A stretch of DNA of 64,000 bases. Source: Planctomyces sp. (GTDB taxonomy: Bacteria > Planctomycetota > Planctomycetia > Planctomycetales > Planctomycetaceae). This document shows positions 1 to 8,173 of the stretch, piece by piece; position 1 is the first letter of the stretch; each line of letters starts with the position of its first letter. The notes under the pieces were generated by a model. The model was not told where the DNA came from and did not search any database. It saw only the letters and a program-made list of their open reading frames with translations. Made by a program: the position numbers and the translations under genes. The stretch is from assembly GCA_016795105.1 (NCBI GenBank), contig JAEUIH010000003.1, positions 1 to 64,000 on the forward strand. The letters are read 5' to 3'.

Positions 1-2
1 GC

Positions 3-596
3 TGCATCGGCACGGATCGTAGTCGTCGCGAAGAACAAGCTGTCTGCACCAACCCTTCGATTCAAGGACTTGATCTGGAGTCATGCGTCTGGGACGAATT
101 GTGTTCGATGCTCAATCATCCTGATCGTCTCGTCGCAGAACTGGAGCGTCGCCGCGCCGAACGACTTCCGTCACGGTCGGAACTGGAAAATACTCAACGT
201 CGTGTCAAAGATCTTCGAAGTCGCCTCGATCGCCTGATCGATGCATGGACATCCGGACTGCTCGAACGCGCAGAGTTCGAATCTCGCATGGGGCCGCTCC
301 GCGATCGCCACGACCGTGAAGCCGCCGCACTTGCGAGTCTCAGCGGCGAATATGCCCGCGATGAAACAACGGACGTTACAGCCGGTCTTCACTGTCTCTC
401 AAAGGCCATCAAGTCGAGCCTGACGTCCGCAACCAATGAGCTGAAACGCAAACTGCTGCAACTGCTGATCAAGCAAATCGAGATCCATCGCCACGAAGTT
501 CGAATAGTGTACAAAGTCCCCGCTACCATCGCACTCGCCGACACTGCCGCAAACAACTTGTTACAACATTGCTCACGGAGTCACGACGGAGCGTGA
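3..596 (+). CDS. Serine recombinase, C-terminal part (5' end outside window)
   Basis: The frame is open from the first bases of the window, so the gene starts upstream. The visible part begins with a recombinase zinc-ribbon remnant (CIGTDRSRREEQAVC, then a DLESCVWDELC segment) and continues as a long charged coiled coil (LRSRLDRLIDAW, then ELKRKLLQLLIKQIEIH). This is the layout of the C-terminus of large serine recombinases of phages, integrative elements and transposons, which catalyse site-specific DNA exchange; the catalytic Ser domain is not in view. The stop codon TGA (594-596) lies inside a family A repeat, so the last residues (SRSHDGA) are repeat-encoded and the native end may have been replaced. 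No integrase target or att site is visible. The family is fairly sure, the element type is not. Confidence 0.75.
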   Translation, partial: CIGTDRSRREEQAVCTNPSIQGLDLESCVWDELCSMLNHPDRLVAELERRRAERLPSRSELENTQRRVKDLRSRLDRLIDAWTSGLLERAEFESRMGPLRDRHDREAAALASLSGEYARDETTDVTAGLHCLSKAIKSSLTSATNELKRKLLQLLIKQIEIHRHEVRIVYKVPATIALADTAANNLLQHCSRSHDGA

Positions 597-607
597 TGAG
601 TACTTTG
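581..607 (+). repeat. Family A REP-like hairpin repeat, copy 1
   Basis: TCACG, a short GGAG-containing loop, then CGTGATG and GAGTACTTTG. The arms are complementary and form a small hairpin. The copy supplies the stop codon of the recombinase fragment. Confidence 0.85.
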
Positions 608-617
608 GTGGGGGCGA

Positions 618-646
618 CATCACGACGGAGTATGATGAGTACTTTG
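618..646 (+). repeat. Family A REP-like hairpin repeat, copy 2 (degenerate arm)
   Basis: Same element as the copy just upstream, in the same orientation. The right arm reads TATGATG instead of CGTGATG, so two stem pairs are lost while GAGTACTTTG is intact. Confidence 0.85.
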
Positions 647-737
647 AAATTTGAATTCTGGGCTTTTCTTGTTTGGGGTAAATGTATAGTCTTGATGTGT
701 TGATTGTGGCGGCACTTTTTGTTTTGGAGTCCTTCAG

Positions 738-1166
738 GTGAAGACGCGTCGAAGATTATCCGCGATATTTACCTGCCTCGTGATGGGGCTGCTGGTGCTC
801 GCGCCGGCGCTTGTTCACGCGGATTGTTGTTGTACTCGGGCTCTGAAGGCCGGGCGTGACTCCACAGATTGTTGTGCTCAAAAAAGCTGCTGCACAAAAC
901 CGGCGTCTGATGCGGGTAAGTCCTGCTGTGACGGGAAGTCACGGAAGCTGCCGTGCGAATGTTGTCTTGAGAAGGCACCCGATCCGGTTGATGCTATTCC
1001 AACCATCAAGCCAAAACCCGAACGATCGCTCGATGTTGTTCTGCTGAATGACTCCGAACCCCCGTTCCCCACATCCAGTACGGTGCCGGGCGCATTGCGT
1101 CCTGATGTGCCGTTACCCAAATCCCATAATCAGCTCCAGGCAATGCTCTGCGTCTGGCGGAATTAA
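738..1166 (+). CDS. Exported Cys-rich protein of unknown function
   Basis: 142 residues from a GTG start with a TTGGAG ribosome-binding site about eight bases upstream. A Sec signal peptide (LVMGLLVLAPALVHA) is followed at once by a Cys-rich segment: DCCCT, DCCAQKSCC, KSCCDGKS and CECCLEK, about 14 Cys within roughly 55 residues. The remaining half is Pro-rich with one Cys near the end (MLCVWRN). I do not recognise a family. The pairs of neighbouring Cys suggest disulfide cross-linking or metal binding in the periplasm or at the cell surface; this is inference. A second exported Cys-rich gene follows 64 bp downstream, and a terminator closes the pair, so they probably form one transcript. Confidence 0.7.
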   Translation: MKTRRRLSAIFTCLVMGLLVLAPALVHADCCCTRALKAGRDSTDCCAQKSCCTKPASDAGKSCCDGKSRKLPCECCLEKAPDPVDAIPTIKPKPERSLDVVLLNDSEPPFPTSSTVPGALRPDVPLPKSHNQLQAMLCVWRN

Positions 1167-1230
1167 CTCAGGCTTTCACAAACAGCGGTTTCTTTCTTCT
1201 TGTTTGTGTTTGTTCTTTGGAGTATTTCCG

Positions 1231-1590
1231 ATGAAGAAGTTTTTCCTTCTCCTGGGTGTTGCTGCGCTTGTTTCTCCTGTTGGTTTCGCTGCTTATCGTG
1301 GCGTGGCCTCAGGAAGTCAGTCTGCGACTGGAACTCAGTCCGCGTCTCCCTGTGATTGCTGTACTGTCTGCAATTGCGATAACTGCGTTTGCGAAATCGC
1401 AGGTTGTGCGTGCAATACCGGTGGCGATTGCGCTTGTACGGGTGATTGCTGCGAAAGCGGCGGTTGCTGCGATTCTGGTGACTGCTGCGAACAGGCGGGT
1501 GCTTCCTGCACCATGACCAACGATTGCTGCACAGATGGTGCGGCGTGTTGTGAAGCGGGGGCGGCCTGCTGTTTGGAATCTGCTGAATAG
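1231..1590 (+). CDS. Exported protein with dense CC-pair repeats
   Basis: 119 residues from an ATG with TTTGGAG about eight bases upstream. A signal peptide (FFLLLGVAALVSPVGFAAY) leads into a mature part with 24 Cys in about 80 residues, mostly as CC or CxC pairs separated by Gly, Asp, Glu and Ala (GDCCESGGCCDSGDCC). The composition resembles metallothionein-like or disulfide-rich proteins, but no named family is recognised. Acidic residues between the pairs would fit divalent metal binding. It follows another Cys-rich exported protein and ends just before a strong intrinsic terminator. Later genes on the same strand encode an ECF sigma factor and a membrane partner, which could regulate it; no direct sign of that is seen. 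Confidence 0.75.
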   Translation: MKKFFLLLGVAALVSPVGFAAYRGVASGSQSATGTQSASPCDCCTVCNCDNCVCEIAGCACNTGGDCACTGDCCESGGCCDSGDCCEQAGASCTMTNDCCTDGAACCEAGAACCLESAE

Positions 1591-1620
1591 CTGAGTACGC
1601 TCGTGTTTGGTTGATACTTG

Positions 1621-1657
1621 CCGCCCGGTCGTGAAAACGACCGGGCGGTTTCGTTTT
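1621..1657 (+). terminator. Rho-independent terminator after the Cys-rich genes
   Basis: Perfect 11-bp stem CCGCCCGGTCG / CGACCGGGCGG with a six-base TGAAAA loop, followed by TTTCGTTTT. It lies 31 bp after the stop of the second Cys-rich gene. Confidence 0.9.
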
Positions 1658-1706
1658 CCGGCTGGCTGGATTGCATCCAGCGTGCGCGGGTGATTGGAGT
1701 GTTCGA

Positions 1707-1735
1707 CATCACGGCGGAGCGTGATGAGTACTTTG
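1707..1735 (+). repeat. Family A REP-like hairpin repeat, copy 3
   Basis: CATCACG, GCGGAG loop, CGTGATG, then GAGTACTTTG. Perfect 7-bp arms. It lies between the terminator and the ECF sigma gene. Confidence 0.9.
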
Positions 1736-1828
1736 GGGGAGCGTGATTTTTTTCTTTTTTTGAAGGGAATGATTGAGTGGGGGCGTGTATAGGGTGAGAG
1801 GTTTTGTTCAATGCAGGACGATTCAGAC

Positions 1829-1872
1829 AATTTGAACACTGGTAACCTGATTGCAGGCCATTTGAACACAGG
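1829..1872 (+). promoter_or_regulatory. Direct repeats upstream of the ECF sigma gene
   Basis: TTTGAACACTGG and TTTGAACACAGG lie exactly 30 bp apart (1831 and 1861), the second ending nine bases before the GTG start. Each is preceded by a related ATGCAGG or TTGCAGG word. The arrangement could be a promoter or operator region; no function is established. Confidence 0.3.
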
Positions 1873-1880
1873 GGCAGCTC

Positions 1881-2375
1881 GTGCGAAGTGAGCTGGAACA
1901 GGTCTATCGGACTCACCGGCGGTCACTGTTCGCGCTTGCGCTGTCCATTGCGGGGTCATCGGAGCTGGCTGAGGATGCTGTTCATGATGCGTTTGTGCGT
2001 CTCATGAAATCGTCCGCAGTACCGACGGGTCGGCTGGATTCGTATGTGTTCGCTGCTGTCAGAAACTCTGCCCTGGACATCGGACGGCGTCTTCAGCGAT
2101 CGCAGTCCACGACCTCTTTGTTTGGTGAACCCGAGATTGCCGCAGATGGTGAGCCGGCGTGTTCGCTTGAACGTGCCGAAGAAAACAATCAGCTGCGGCA
2201 GGCAATTGATTCGCTCGAACCCGCCAGTCGGGAAATCGTCATTCTGCGAACGTTCGCCGAATTGCCGATGAGCGAGATTTCTCAAATTACCGGAACACCA
2301 CTCAAGACTGTTGAAACACGATATCGGCGAGCCCTGTTCGTTTTGGAAGAACGATTGCGAGGACATGTGGGATGA
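1881..2375 (+). CDS. ECF-type RNA polymerase sigma factor
   Basis: 164 residues from GTG. Region 2 (about residues 7-72) includes the AEDAVHDAFVRLM and LDSYVFAAVRNSALD core-binding and -10-recognition helices. Region 4 (about 103-155) carries the MSEISQITGTPLKTVE helix-turn-helix for the -35 element. Regions 1 and 3 are absent, as usual in the ECF group, and the length fits. It would direct RNA polymerase to a small regulon. Its stop overlaps the ATG of the next gene (ATGA), so the two are translationally coupled, as is common for an ECF factor and its membrane-bound regulator. Confidence 0.9.
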   Translation: MRSELEQVYRTHRRSLFALALSIAGSSELAEDAVHDAFVRLMKSSAVPTGRLDSYVFAAVRNSALDIGRRLQRSQSTTSLFGEPEIAADGEPACSLERAEENNQLRQAIDSLEPASREIVILRTFAELPMSEISQITGTPLKTVETRYRRALFVLEERLRGHVG

Positions 2376-3025
2376 ATATTGAACAACTGGAACAGAAGAT
2401 TCGCAGTCTGCCGCTTCGGACTCCATCCAGCGATCTGGATGAGTCACTGGCGGAGTTGTTTCATTCCGAGAATCTGCCGACAACTTCGGTGCCGGTTCAG
2501 TCCGGGAGCAAACCGGTTCAGTCCGGAACTCATCGATTCGTCTGGATTGCTGCCAGTTTGCTGGCGGGACTCGTGGCCGGGTTTGTCATTGGGTCGCAAC
2601 AATCCGATGGGCTAAGTGCTCAAGCTGGAGGGCTGAGTGCTCAAGCTGGCGGGCAGCCGGGCGGGCAATTTGCGGGAAGCGGTGGGACCGGAAGCCGTGG
2701 GCCGGAAAATCAGGGCCTGACTGGGGCTGCGATGGGGGCTGAGTCCCTTGAAGATCGCCGGAATCCCACGGAAATCGCGTCAAATGGGGCGTCCACGGGA
2801 GTCGGCCGGGACCCTCAGACGGCCATTTTTCCTGAGACAGGGTTTGCTGAGGGGATTCCGACCTCGATTTTCCTGGAAGCTGAAAAGCGGGGAATTGCTC
2901 GTACGGCTGCGGCTCGGGCGGCATTTTGGCAGGAAAAAACGGGCGAATCCTTTGATGTTCGTTCGCATCTGGCGGATGGCCGGTTCGATTTTTGCCGTCT
3001 ATGCCACCTTGCTGACGGTTCTTAA
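2372..3025 (+). CDS. Putative membrane partner (anti-sigma-like) of the ECF factor
   Basis: 217 residues. A short acidic cytoplasmic N-terminus (about 1-52) is followed by one membrane segment (FVWIAASLLAGLVAGFVIG, about 55-73) and a Gly/Gln-rich extracytoplasmic stretch with an internal duplication (GLSAQAGG twice). The C-terminal part is Ala/Arg-rich. Start by 4-bp overlap with the sigma gene. The topology and coupling fit an anti-sigma factor, but no zinc-binding HxxxCxxC motif is seen, so the call rests on context. It could instead be another membrane protein of the same operon. Confidence 0.6.
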   Translation: MNIEQLEQKIRSLPLRTPSSDLDESLAELFHSENLPTTSVPVQSGSKPVQSGTHRFVWIAASLLAGLVAGFVIGSQQSDGLSAQAGGLSAQAGGQPGGQFAGSGGTGSRGPENQGLTGAAMGAESLEDRRNPTEIASNGASTGVGRDPQTAIFPETGFAEGIPTSIFLEAEKRGIARTAAARAAFWQEKTGESFDVRSHLADGRFDFCRLCHLADGS

Positions 3026-3155
3026 GCGACTTCCCGGGCAGAGTTCCGTGATTTTGGAGTCCTGCGACCGTAGAATTGGTTCCCCACCGACAAAATCCGC
3101 CTGAATTTTCAGAACCAGGTTTGAAGCATCTCTGTTTCAGCCAACGAACTTCCTC

Positions 3156-3713
3156 ATGAAACAATTCCATCAACGTTCAATCTGCCTCGTGACCATCATT
3201 TTGCTGAGTGGTTGTGGCCAGACGACAGAAATCCGCGAATACGTTGCAGATCGTGAGATCGAACGTGTTGTGACAACGGATGTGCTCCGCGACGACTATC
3301 CGCGGCTGCCATTTGACTGGCCTGCCGCGGAAAACTGGCGAACGGCAGAAAACGATCAGTTTAGTCTCGTGGCGTGGACTGCCGGGCCAAAAACTTCAGA
3401 AGCCCGAATCACCGTCAGCAATGTGAATGCGGCATCCGGAATAGAAGCTCAGGTTGCACGCTGGCGGGGTCAGATCGGGATGCCGGAAGTTTCGGACCCG
3501 GAAGAGCTGAAAAAGGCATTAACTGAGATTCGACTGGGTGAAGTCACGGGAACGTGGGTTGAATTGAAAGGGGGGGCGGAAACAATTCTGGCGATGCTCG
3601 TCCCCTACGAGAACAAGCTTTGGGTTTTTCGATACCGCAGCTCCAATGAAACAGCCACAGCAGAAGCAAAATCCTTCCGTGGGTGGTGCGAAGCAATTCG
3701 CATCAAAAATTAA
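3156..3713 (+). CDS. Lipoprotein of unknown function
   Basis: 185 residues. A lipoprotein signal ends in LLSGC at about residue 20 (SICLVTIILLSGCGQ). The mature part has a LPFDWPAAENWR segment and a mixed alpha/beta pattern but no motif I can name. It ends 44 bp before the likely start of the cytochrome c assembly gene, on the same strand, so the two are probably co-transcribed. A role in the same envelope pathway is inference from position only. Confidence 0.7.
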   Translation: MKQFHQRSICLVTIILLSGCGQTTEIREYVADREIERVVTTDVLRDDYPRLPFDWPAAENWRTAENDQFSLVAWTAGPKTSEARITVSNVNAASGIEAQVARWRGQIGMPEVSDPEELKKALTEIRLGEVTGTWVELKGGAETILAMLVPYENKLWVFRYRSSNETATAEAKSFRGWCEAIRIKN

Positions 3714-3757
3714 GCCTACGACAAGACATTACACCAAGGAATGAAAGAGACACTCGC

Positions 3758-6700
3758 ATGTCTTCAACAGCACTTCCTGGCCAGCCGTCCAAGCGTTCAC
3801 AGACAACGGCCGCGGTCGACAGTGTCAACGATTTTCTGATTCGTTGTCTGTCGATGCTCGCATCACTGAAACTGACCATTGTTCTGTTTTCACTGGCGAT
3901 GTTCATCGTCTTCGTCGGCAGCCTTGCTCAGGGACGACGCGATGTGTGGCTGGTAGTCAATCAGTATTTCCGAGTCTATGTGGCGACGATCGAAGTCAAA
4001 GACTTCTTCCCGCCGTCACTGTTTCCATCGCTGACAAACTATAAATGGGAGGAACTTGGGGCACTACAGTCGTTTCCATTCCCTGGAGGCTGGACGATTG
4101 GCTGGCTGATGCTGTTCAACCTGCTGGCTGCTCACTTCCTGAAGTTTCGAGTTCAGGCTCGTGGTCGCCAGTTGTGGACAGGGATTGGCGTGATTGCTCT
4201 GGGTGTGATCGCAACCACGATCGTGGTGATCACCGGGAATGCTCAGATGGGCGTTGAATCCGGGAACTTCCTGCTGAGTGCCACACAGATCTGGTTTACT
4301 TTGTTGGCGATCCTGGCGAATTCTTCAGTGGTTTCTATCGGATTAGCGATGCTGCGAACTGCCGACAGTCGGGCTGCTCGGCTGGTGCTGGGAACAACCG
4401 GAATCGCACTGGGGATCGTCTGCTTTTACTTTGTCTACGGAGGCAAAGAAGCACAGCTCAATATGTCGTCCATGAGAATTCTCTGGCAGCTGCTTAAAGG
4501 CGGCGTTTGTTCGCTGATTCTCCTGCTGGGCTGCAATCTGTTATTCGACAAGCGTGGTGGAATCGTATTGCTGCACAGTGGTGTTGCCTTGCTGATGATC
4601 AGTGAGTTGCAGGTGGGGTTGATCGGGAAAGAGAGTTTACTGACTTTGCAGGAAGGTCAAAAGCTCAACTACACTCGCGATGTACGTGAGCGAGAACTGG
4701 CCATCATTGTGCCAATCACGGAAGGTGCGGATAGGGGCAAGGACCGAGTTGTCGTAATTCCTGAACAACAACTGGTTGCAGCCGCTGAGGCAACAGACGC
4801 GGACTCAAAGAAGATTCTCGTCGAAAGCCTTCCATTCGATCTGGCTGTTCGAGACTTTTATCGCAACAGTCGACTGCGTCCGATGCTACCCAGTGACAAG
4901 CCGCTGGCTTCAACCGGGCTGGGTGAATTTGTGATGCCCCAGCGACTTGAGCCGGTCACCGGGATGAACAATTCGCATGATATGAGTTGTCTTGCGATTG
5001 ATTTGCTGGATCGAACCAGCGGTAAAGTTCTTCACAGTCTGCTTGTGTCTCAGACAGCCAGTGAAATGATGACTCGGCCTCTGGCAGAACAGATTCGCTA
5101 TTCCGACAACGACTATCAGTTCTACCTGCGATTCCATCGTGACTACAGTGATTATCATGTCGAGCTGGTCGATGCGACTCAGACAAATTACGTCGGGTCA
5201 TCCACACCTCGAGACTTCCGCAGTAAGATCCGAATCTACGATCCGGCTGCTTCAGAGCCATCCGAATTTACTTTGTGGATGAACAATCCGCTTCGATACC
5301 GAGGACGCACATTTTACCAGTCGGGACTGGAGCAGTTGCCAAATGGTACAGCGATCTCAACCTTGTCCGTGGTTCGCAATGCAGGCTGGATGCTTCCGTA
5401 TATTGCCTGCATGATTGTGTCATTTGGAATGTATGCTCAGTTCTGGCAGACGCTGAATCGATTCCTGAGCCGAACTGAACGAGTAACTTCGGGCGGTGTT
5501 GTTCTGCAGGCGGCAGGACCTGCCGGATCGGCGAGTCTGGAATTGCTGCGTGAGAAGGCAAAAGCTGCATCACGGGAGACTCGGGACGATGCGATCGCAC
5601 CTGCGACCGGCGGACCGGCAGTAGCCCCCGCAACTGCGATCAGCGCAGAACGAATGAATTCAAAGGCCGCGATCTTCATTCCGCTGGCGGTTGTGTTGCT
5701 GTTTGCAGTCTGGCTGGGCCGGTCTGCCAAAGCTCCGGCCCCGACACCTGGCAGTATGAATCTGTATCAGTTTGCTCAGATACCAATTGCATGGAATGGC
5801 CGCCCGCAGCCGATCGACTCGTTTGCTCGAACTCAGCTGTTGATTTCTTCTCATAAGTCGACGTTTGAAGGCGAGCTGAATCGTTTGGAGCTGGATGCGA
5901 TTCGTGACACGGAAATCCTTCCGATGTTCAAAGCCTACTGGCCGACCATCAAGGGTGCTGAATCGCTCGAAAAGTTTTCAGGCAGCTATGAAGAATGGAT
6001 CGCTGAGCTGGTTCGACTCACATCATCGAGTGAAGAAGCCGTAGAACAAAGAATGCGGCCCGTCTTGACTCGGAGGATGCCGGCCGTTCGCTGGTTCCTT
6101 GACACTGCAGCCGATCCGGCACTGGCGGCTCGGCACCGAGTCATCAAGATTGAAGACGACCAGTTGTTGTCTGCCCTTGAACTTCCCAAACGCGGCGGGC
6201 TGACGTTTTCGCTGCTGGAAGTACAGAAGAATCTGGACAAGCTTCAGCCGGTCAATGCCAAGGCAATGCAGCTTCAGCGTGACAATCAGGAGAACCTGAT
6301 GTCGACAATGGAGCGTCGCGTGGCGGCGTTGTTTGAGACGGTGGGGCGACTGGAATCTGTTCACAATATGTTTCAGATTCGTGAGCAGGAGAACATTGTT
6401 GTTGCTCTCACGAATGCATGGAGAATCTTTACGATCCTTGGAAAGCGGCCGGCCGTAATGGGTGTGCCCACCGGAGCAGAGGAAGAGACTCAGGCGTGGG
6501 AAACCCTTGTTGGCTCGAGTGCGCTGGCACAGCTGACGGGCCAGATGAAAGCCAGAGGGATTACGACGTTCGAAGAATTCCGGACGTATATGAAAGACAA
6601 GCTGCCACAGGAGACTGTGGAAGGTTCGCTGCGAATGGCTGTTCAGGCGCTGAATGCGATGCCATCGGATGGCCAGGCCGGAGGCGATTCGGCACTGCAG

Positions 6701-8173
6701 CAGAAAGCGGCCCGCGCTGTCTCCAGCGTGGATGACCTGTATCTGCGACGAATCCTTGCAGTGGTTGCGGCCGCGAAACCAGGATCAACCGTGGATGAGA
6801 TGATTGCATCACTTCCGCCGGAACAGGTCAAGGACCTCGCATCAGAGCGGATTTCATCGGACCTGTTTGAAATCTTCCAGATGCTGAATACCCGCGATCA
6901 GGCAGATCCGCGACTGAATGAAATCCGCAGGAAGCTTCAGCCGCTGGCAGCAACGGATGAGAAGGCTCTGGCCGAAGTGATGAATCAGGAACTTGCGAAG
7001 CTGGCATGGGAAGACCTTCAGGCTCGAGCCGGTCATCTGATGCCAGGCGGAGCGAATTCAGAAGTGTTTGAGGCCAATACGGGATCGGTTGTGTCGCTGA
7101 TTGAGGCGTGGAGAACCGGTGACGTAGAGAGATTCAATGAGACACTGAGTACGTATCAGACTCGACTTGCTGAAAAGCCGCTTCCGCATCTGGAGCCGGC
7201 GAAGGTGCGGATGGAGTCATGGTTTAACTTCTACGATCCGTTCTTTAAGGCAATCTACCTGTATGTGCCCGTGATGCTGCTTTCGTTCTTCGGTTGGCTG
7301 GCATGGGGCAAGGTTCTGCATCGATCGGCGTTCTGGCTGATGGTGCTGGCATTTGCACTGCATACCGTAGCGCTGGGGATTCGCATGTGGATTTCCGGAC
7401 GACCGCCGGTCACAAATCTGTATTCATCGGCCATCTTCATTGGGTGGGCGGCAGTGGTTGCGGCGTTTGTGATTGAACGGCTGCTGAAGAACGGGATTGG
7501 GAACATTGTTGGAGCGGTGAGTGGTGCATCGACGCTGATTATTGCTCACTATCTGGCTCGTGAGGGCGATGATACTTTGAGTGTGATGCAGGCTGTGCTG
7601 GACACGACATTCTGGCTGGCAACTCATGTGGTCTGTATTACTCTGGGATACGCGGCAACGTTCCTTGCCGGGGGCATTGGGATTGCGTACTGCGTGAAGT
7701 CCTGGTTCGCCAAATCAGAGAAGCAGGAAGACCTGCAGATGCTCGGCAAGCTGGTTTATGGCGTGTTGTGCTTTGCCGTATTCTACAGCCTTGTGGGGAC
7801 CGTGTTGGGTGGTCTGTGGGCAGATGACTCGTGGGGGCGATTCTGGGGATGGGACCCGAAGGAAAACGGGGCCATGCTGATCGTGATCTGGAACGCGATC
7901 GTTCTGCATGCCCGCTGGGATAAGATGGTGCGGGATTACGGGACTTCGGTTCTGGCGGTTGGCGGAAACATCGTGACCGCCTGGAGCTGGTTTGGAGTCA
8001 ATGAACTTCAGGCTGGGCTGCATACTTATGGATTTACGGAAGGTCGACTTCTGGCATTGCTGGCGTTTGTTGCATCTCAGTTTGTCTTCGTTGTGCTGGC
8101 AGTTGCTGTGTCCATGGTGTTCAGAACGAAATCCAGTGCGAGTTCAGCGGTCAGTCAAACAGCCCATGGATAA
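3758..8173 (+). CDS. Fused ResB/CcsA cytochrome c biogenesis protein (System II)
   Basis: 1471 residues from the ATG at 3758; longer starts would overlap the preceding lipoprotein gene. The N-terminal third has ResB-type membrane helices (about 33-58, 110-128, 140-300) and an extracytoplasmic ResB domain closed by a helix near 544-564. A helix at about 637-655 leads into a soluble segment of about 500 residues. The C-terminal third (about 1163-1460) is CcsA with the haem-handling WWD motif (WGRFWGWDPKENG, about 1359-1371). The protein would carry haem across the membrane and attach it to apocytochromes c. Fused ResB-CcsA proteins are known from several phyla; the large middle segment makes this one long. 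The 3' end overlaps the convergent imuB by 23 bp. Confidence 0.9.
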   Translation: MSSTALPGQPSKRSQTTAAVDSVNDFLIRCLSMLASLKLTIVLFSLAMFIVFVGSLAQGRRDVWLVVNQYFRVYVATIEVKDFFPPSLFPSLTNYKWEELGALQSFPFPGGWTIGWLMLFNLLAAHFLKFRVQARGRQLWTGIGVIALGVIATTIVVITGNAQMGVESGNFLLSATQIWFTLLAILANSSVVSIGLAMLRTADSRAARLVLGTTGIALGIVCFYFVYGGKEAQLNMSSMRILWQLLKGGVCSLILLLGCNLLFDKRGGIVLLHSGVALLMISELQVGLIGKESLLTLQEGQKLNYTRDVRERELAIIVPITEGADRGKDRVVVIPEQQLVAAAEATDADSKKILVESLPFDLAVRDFYRNSRLRPMLPSDKPLASTGLGEFVMPQRLEPVTGMNNSHDMSCLAIDLLDRTSGKVLHSLLVSQTASEMMTRPLAEQIRYSDNDYQFYLRFHRDYSDYHVELVDATQTNYVGSSTPRDFRSKIRIYDPAASEPSEFTLWMNNPLRYRGRTFYQSGLEQLPNGTAISTLSVVRNAGWMLPYIACMIVSFGMYAQFWQTLNRFLSRTERVTSGGVVLQAAGPAGSASLELLREKAKAASRETRDDAIAPATGGPAVAPATAISAERMNSKAAIFIPLAVVLLFAVWLGRSAKAPAPTPGSMNLYQFAQIPIAWNGRPQPIDSFARTQLLISSHKSTFEGELNRLELDAIRDTEILPMFKAYWPTIKGAESLEKFSGSYEEWIAELVRLTSSSEEAVEQRMRPVLTRRMPAVRWFLDTAADPALAARHRVIKIEDDQLLSALELPKRGGLTFSLLEVQKNLDKLQPVNAKAMQLQRDNQENLMSTMERRVAALFETVGRLESVHNMFQIREQENIVVALTNAWRIFTILGKRPAVMGVPTGAEEETQAWETLVGSSALAQLTGQMKARGITTFEEFRTYMKDKLPQETVEGSLRMAVQALNAMPSDGQAGGDSALQQKAARAVSSVDDLYLRRILAVVAAAKPGSTVDEMIASLPPEQVKDLASERISSDLFEIFQMLNTRDQADPRLNEIRRKLQPLAATDEKALAEVMNQELAKLAWEDLQARAGHLMPGGANSEVFEANTGSVVSLIEAWRTGDVERFNETLSTYQTRLAEKPLPHLEPAKVRMESWFNFYDPFFKAIYLYVPVMLLSFFGWLAWGKVLHRSAFWLMVLAFALHTVALGIRMWISGRPPVTNLYSSAIFIGWAAVVAAFVIERLLKNGIGNIVGAVSGASTLIIAHYLAREGDDTLSVMQAVLDTTFWLATHVVCITLGYAATFLAGGIGIAYCVKSWFAKSEKQEDLQMLGKLVYGVLCFAVFYSLVGTVLGGLWADDSWGRFWGWDPKENGAMLIVIWNAIVLHARWDKMVRDYGTSVLAVGGNIVTAWSWFGVNELQAGLHTYGFTEGRLLALLAFVASQFVFVVLAVAVSMVFRTKSSASSAVSQTAHG

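Noticed and set aside
1309-1959. Minus-strand frames opposite the Cys-rich gene
   Set aside because: Shadow of the CC-pair codons; no start signal or domain.
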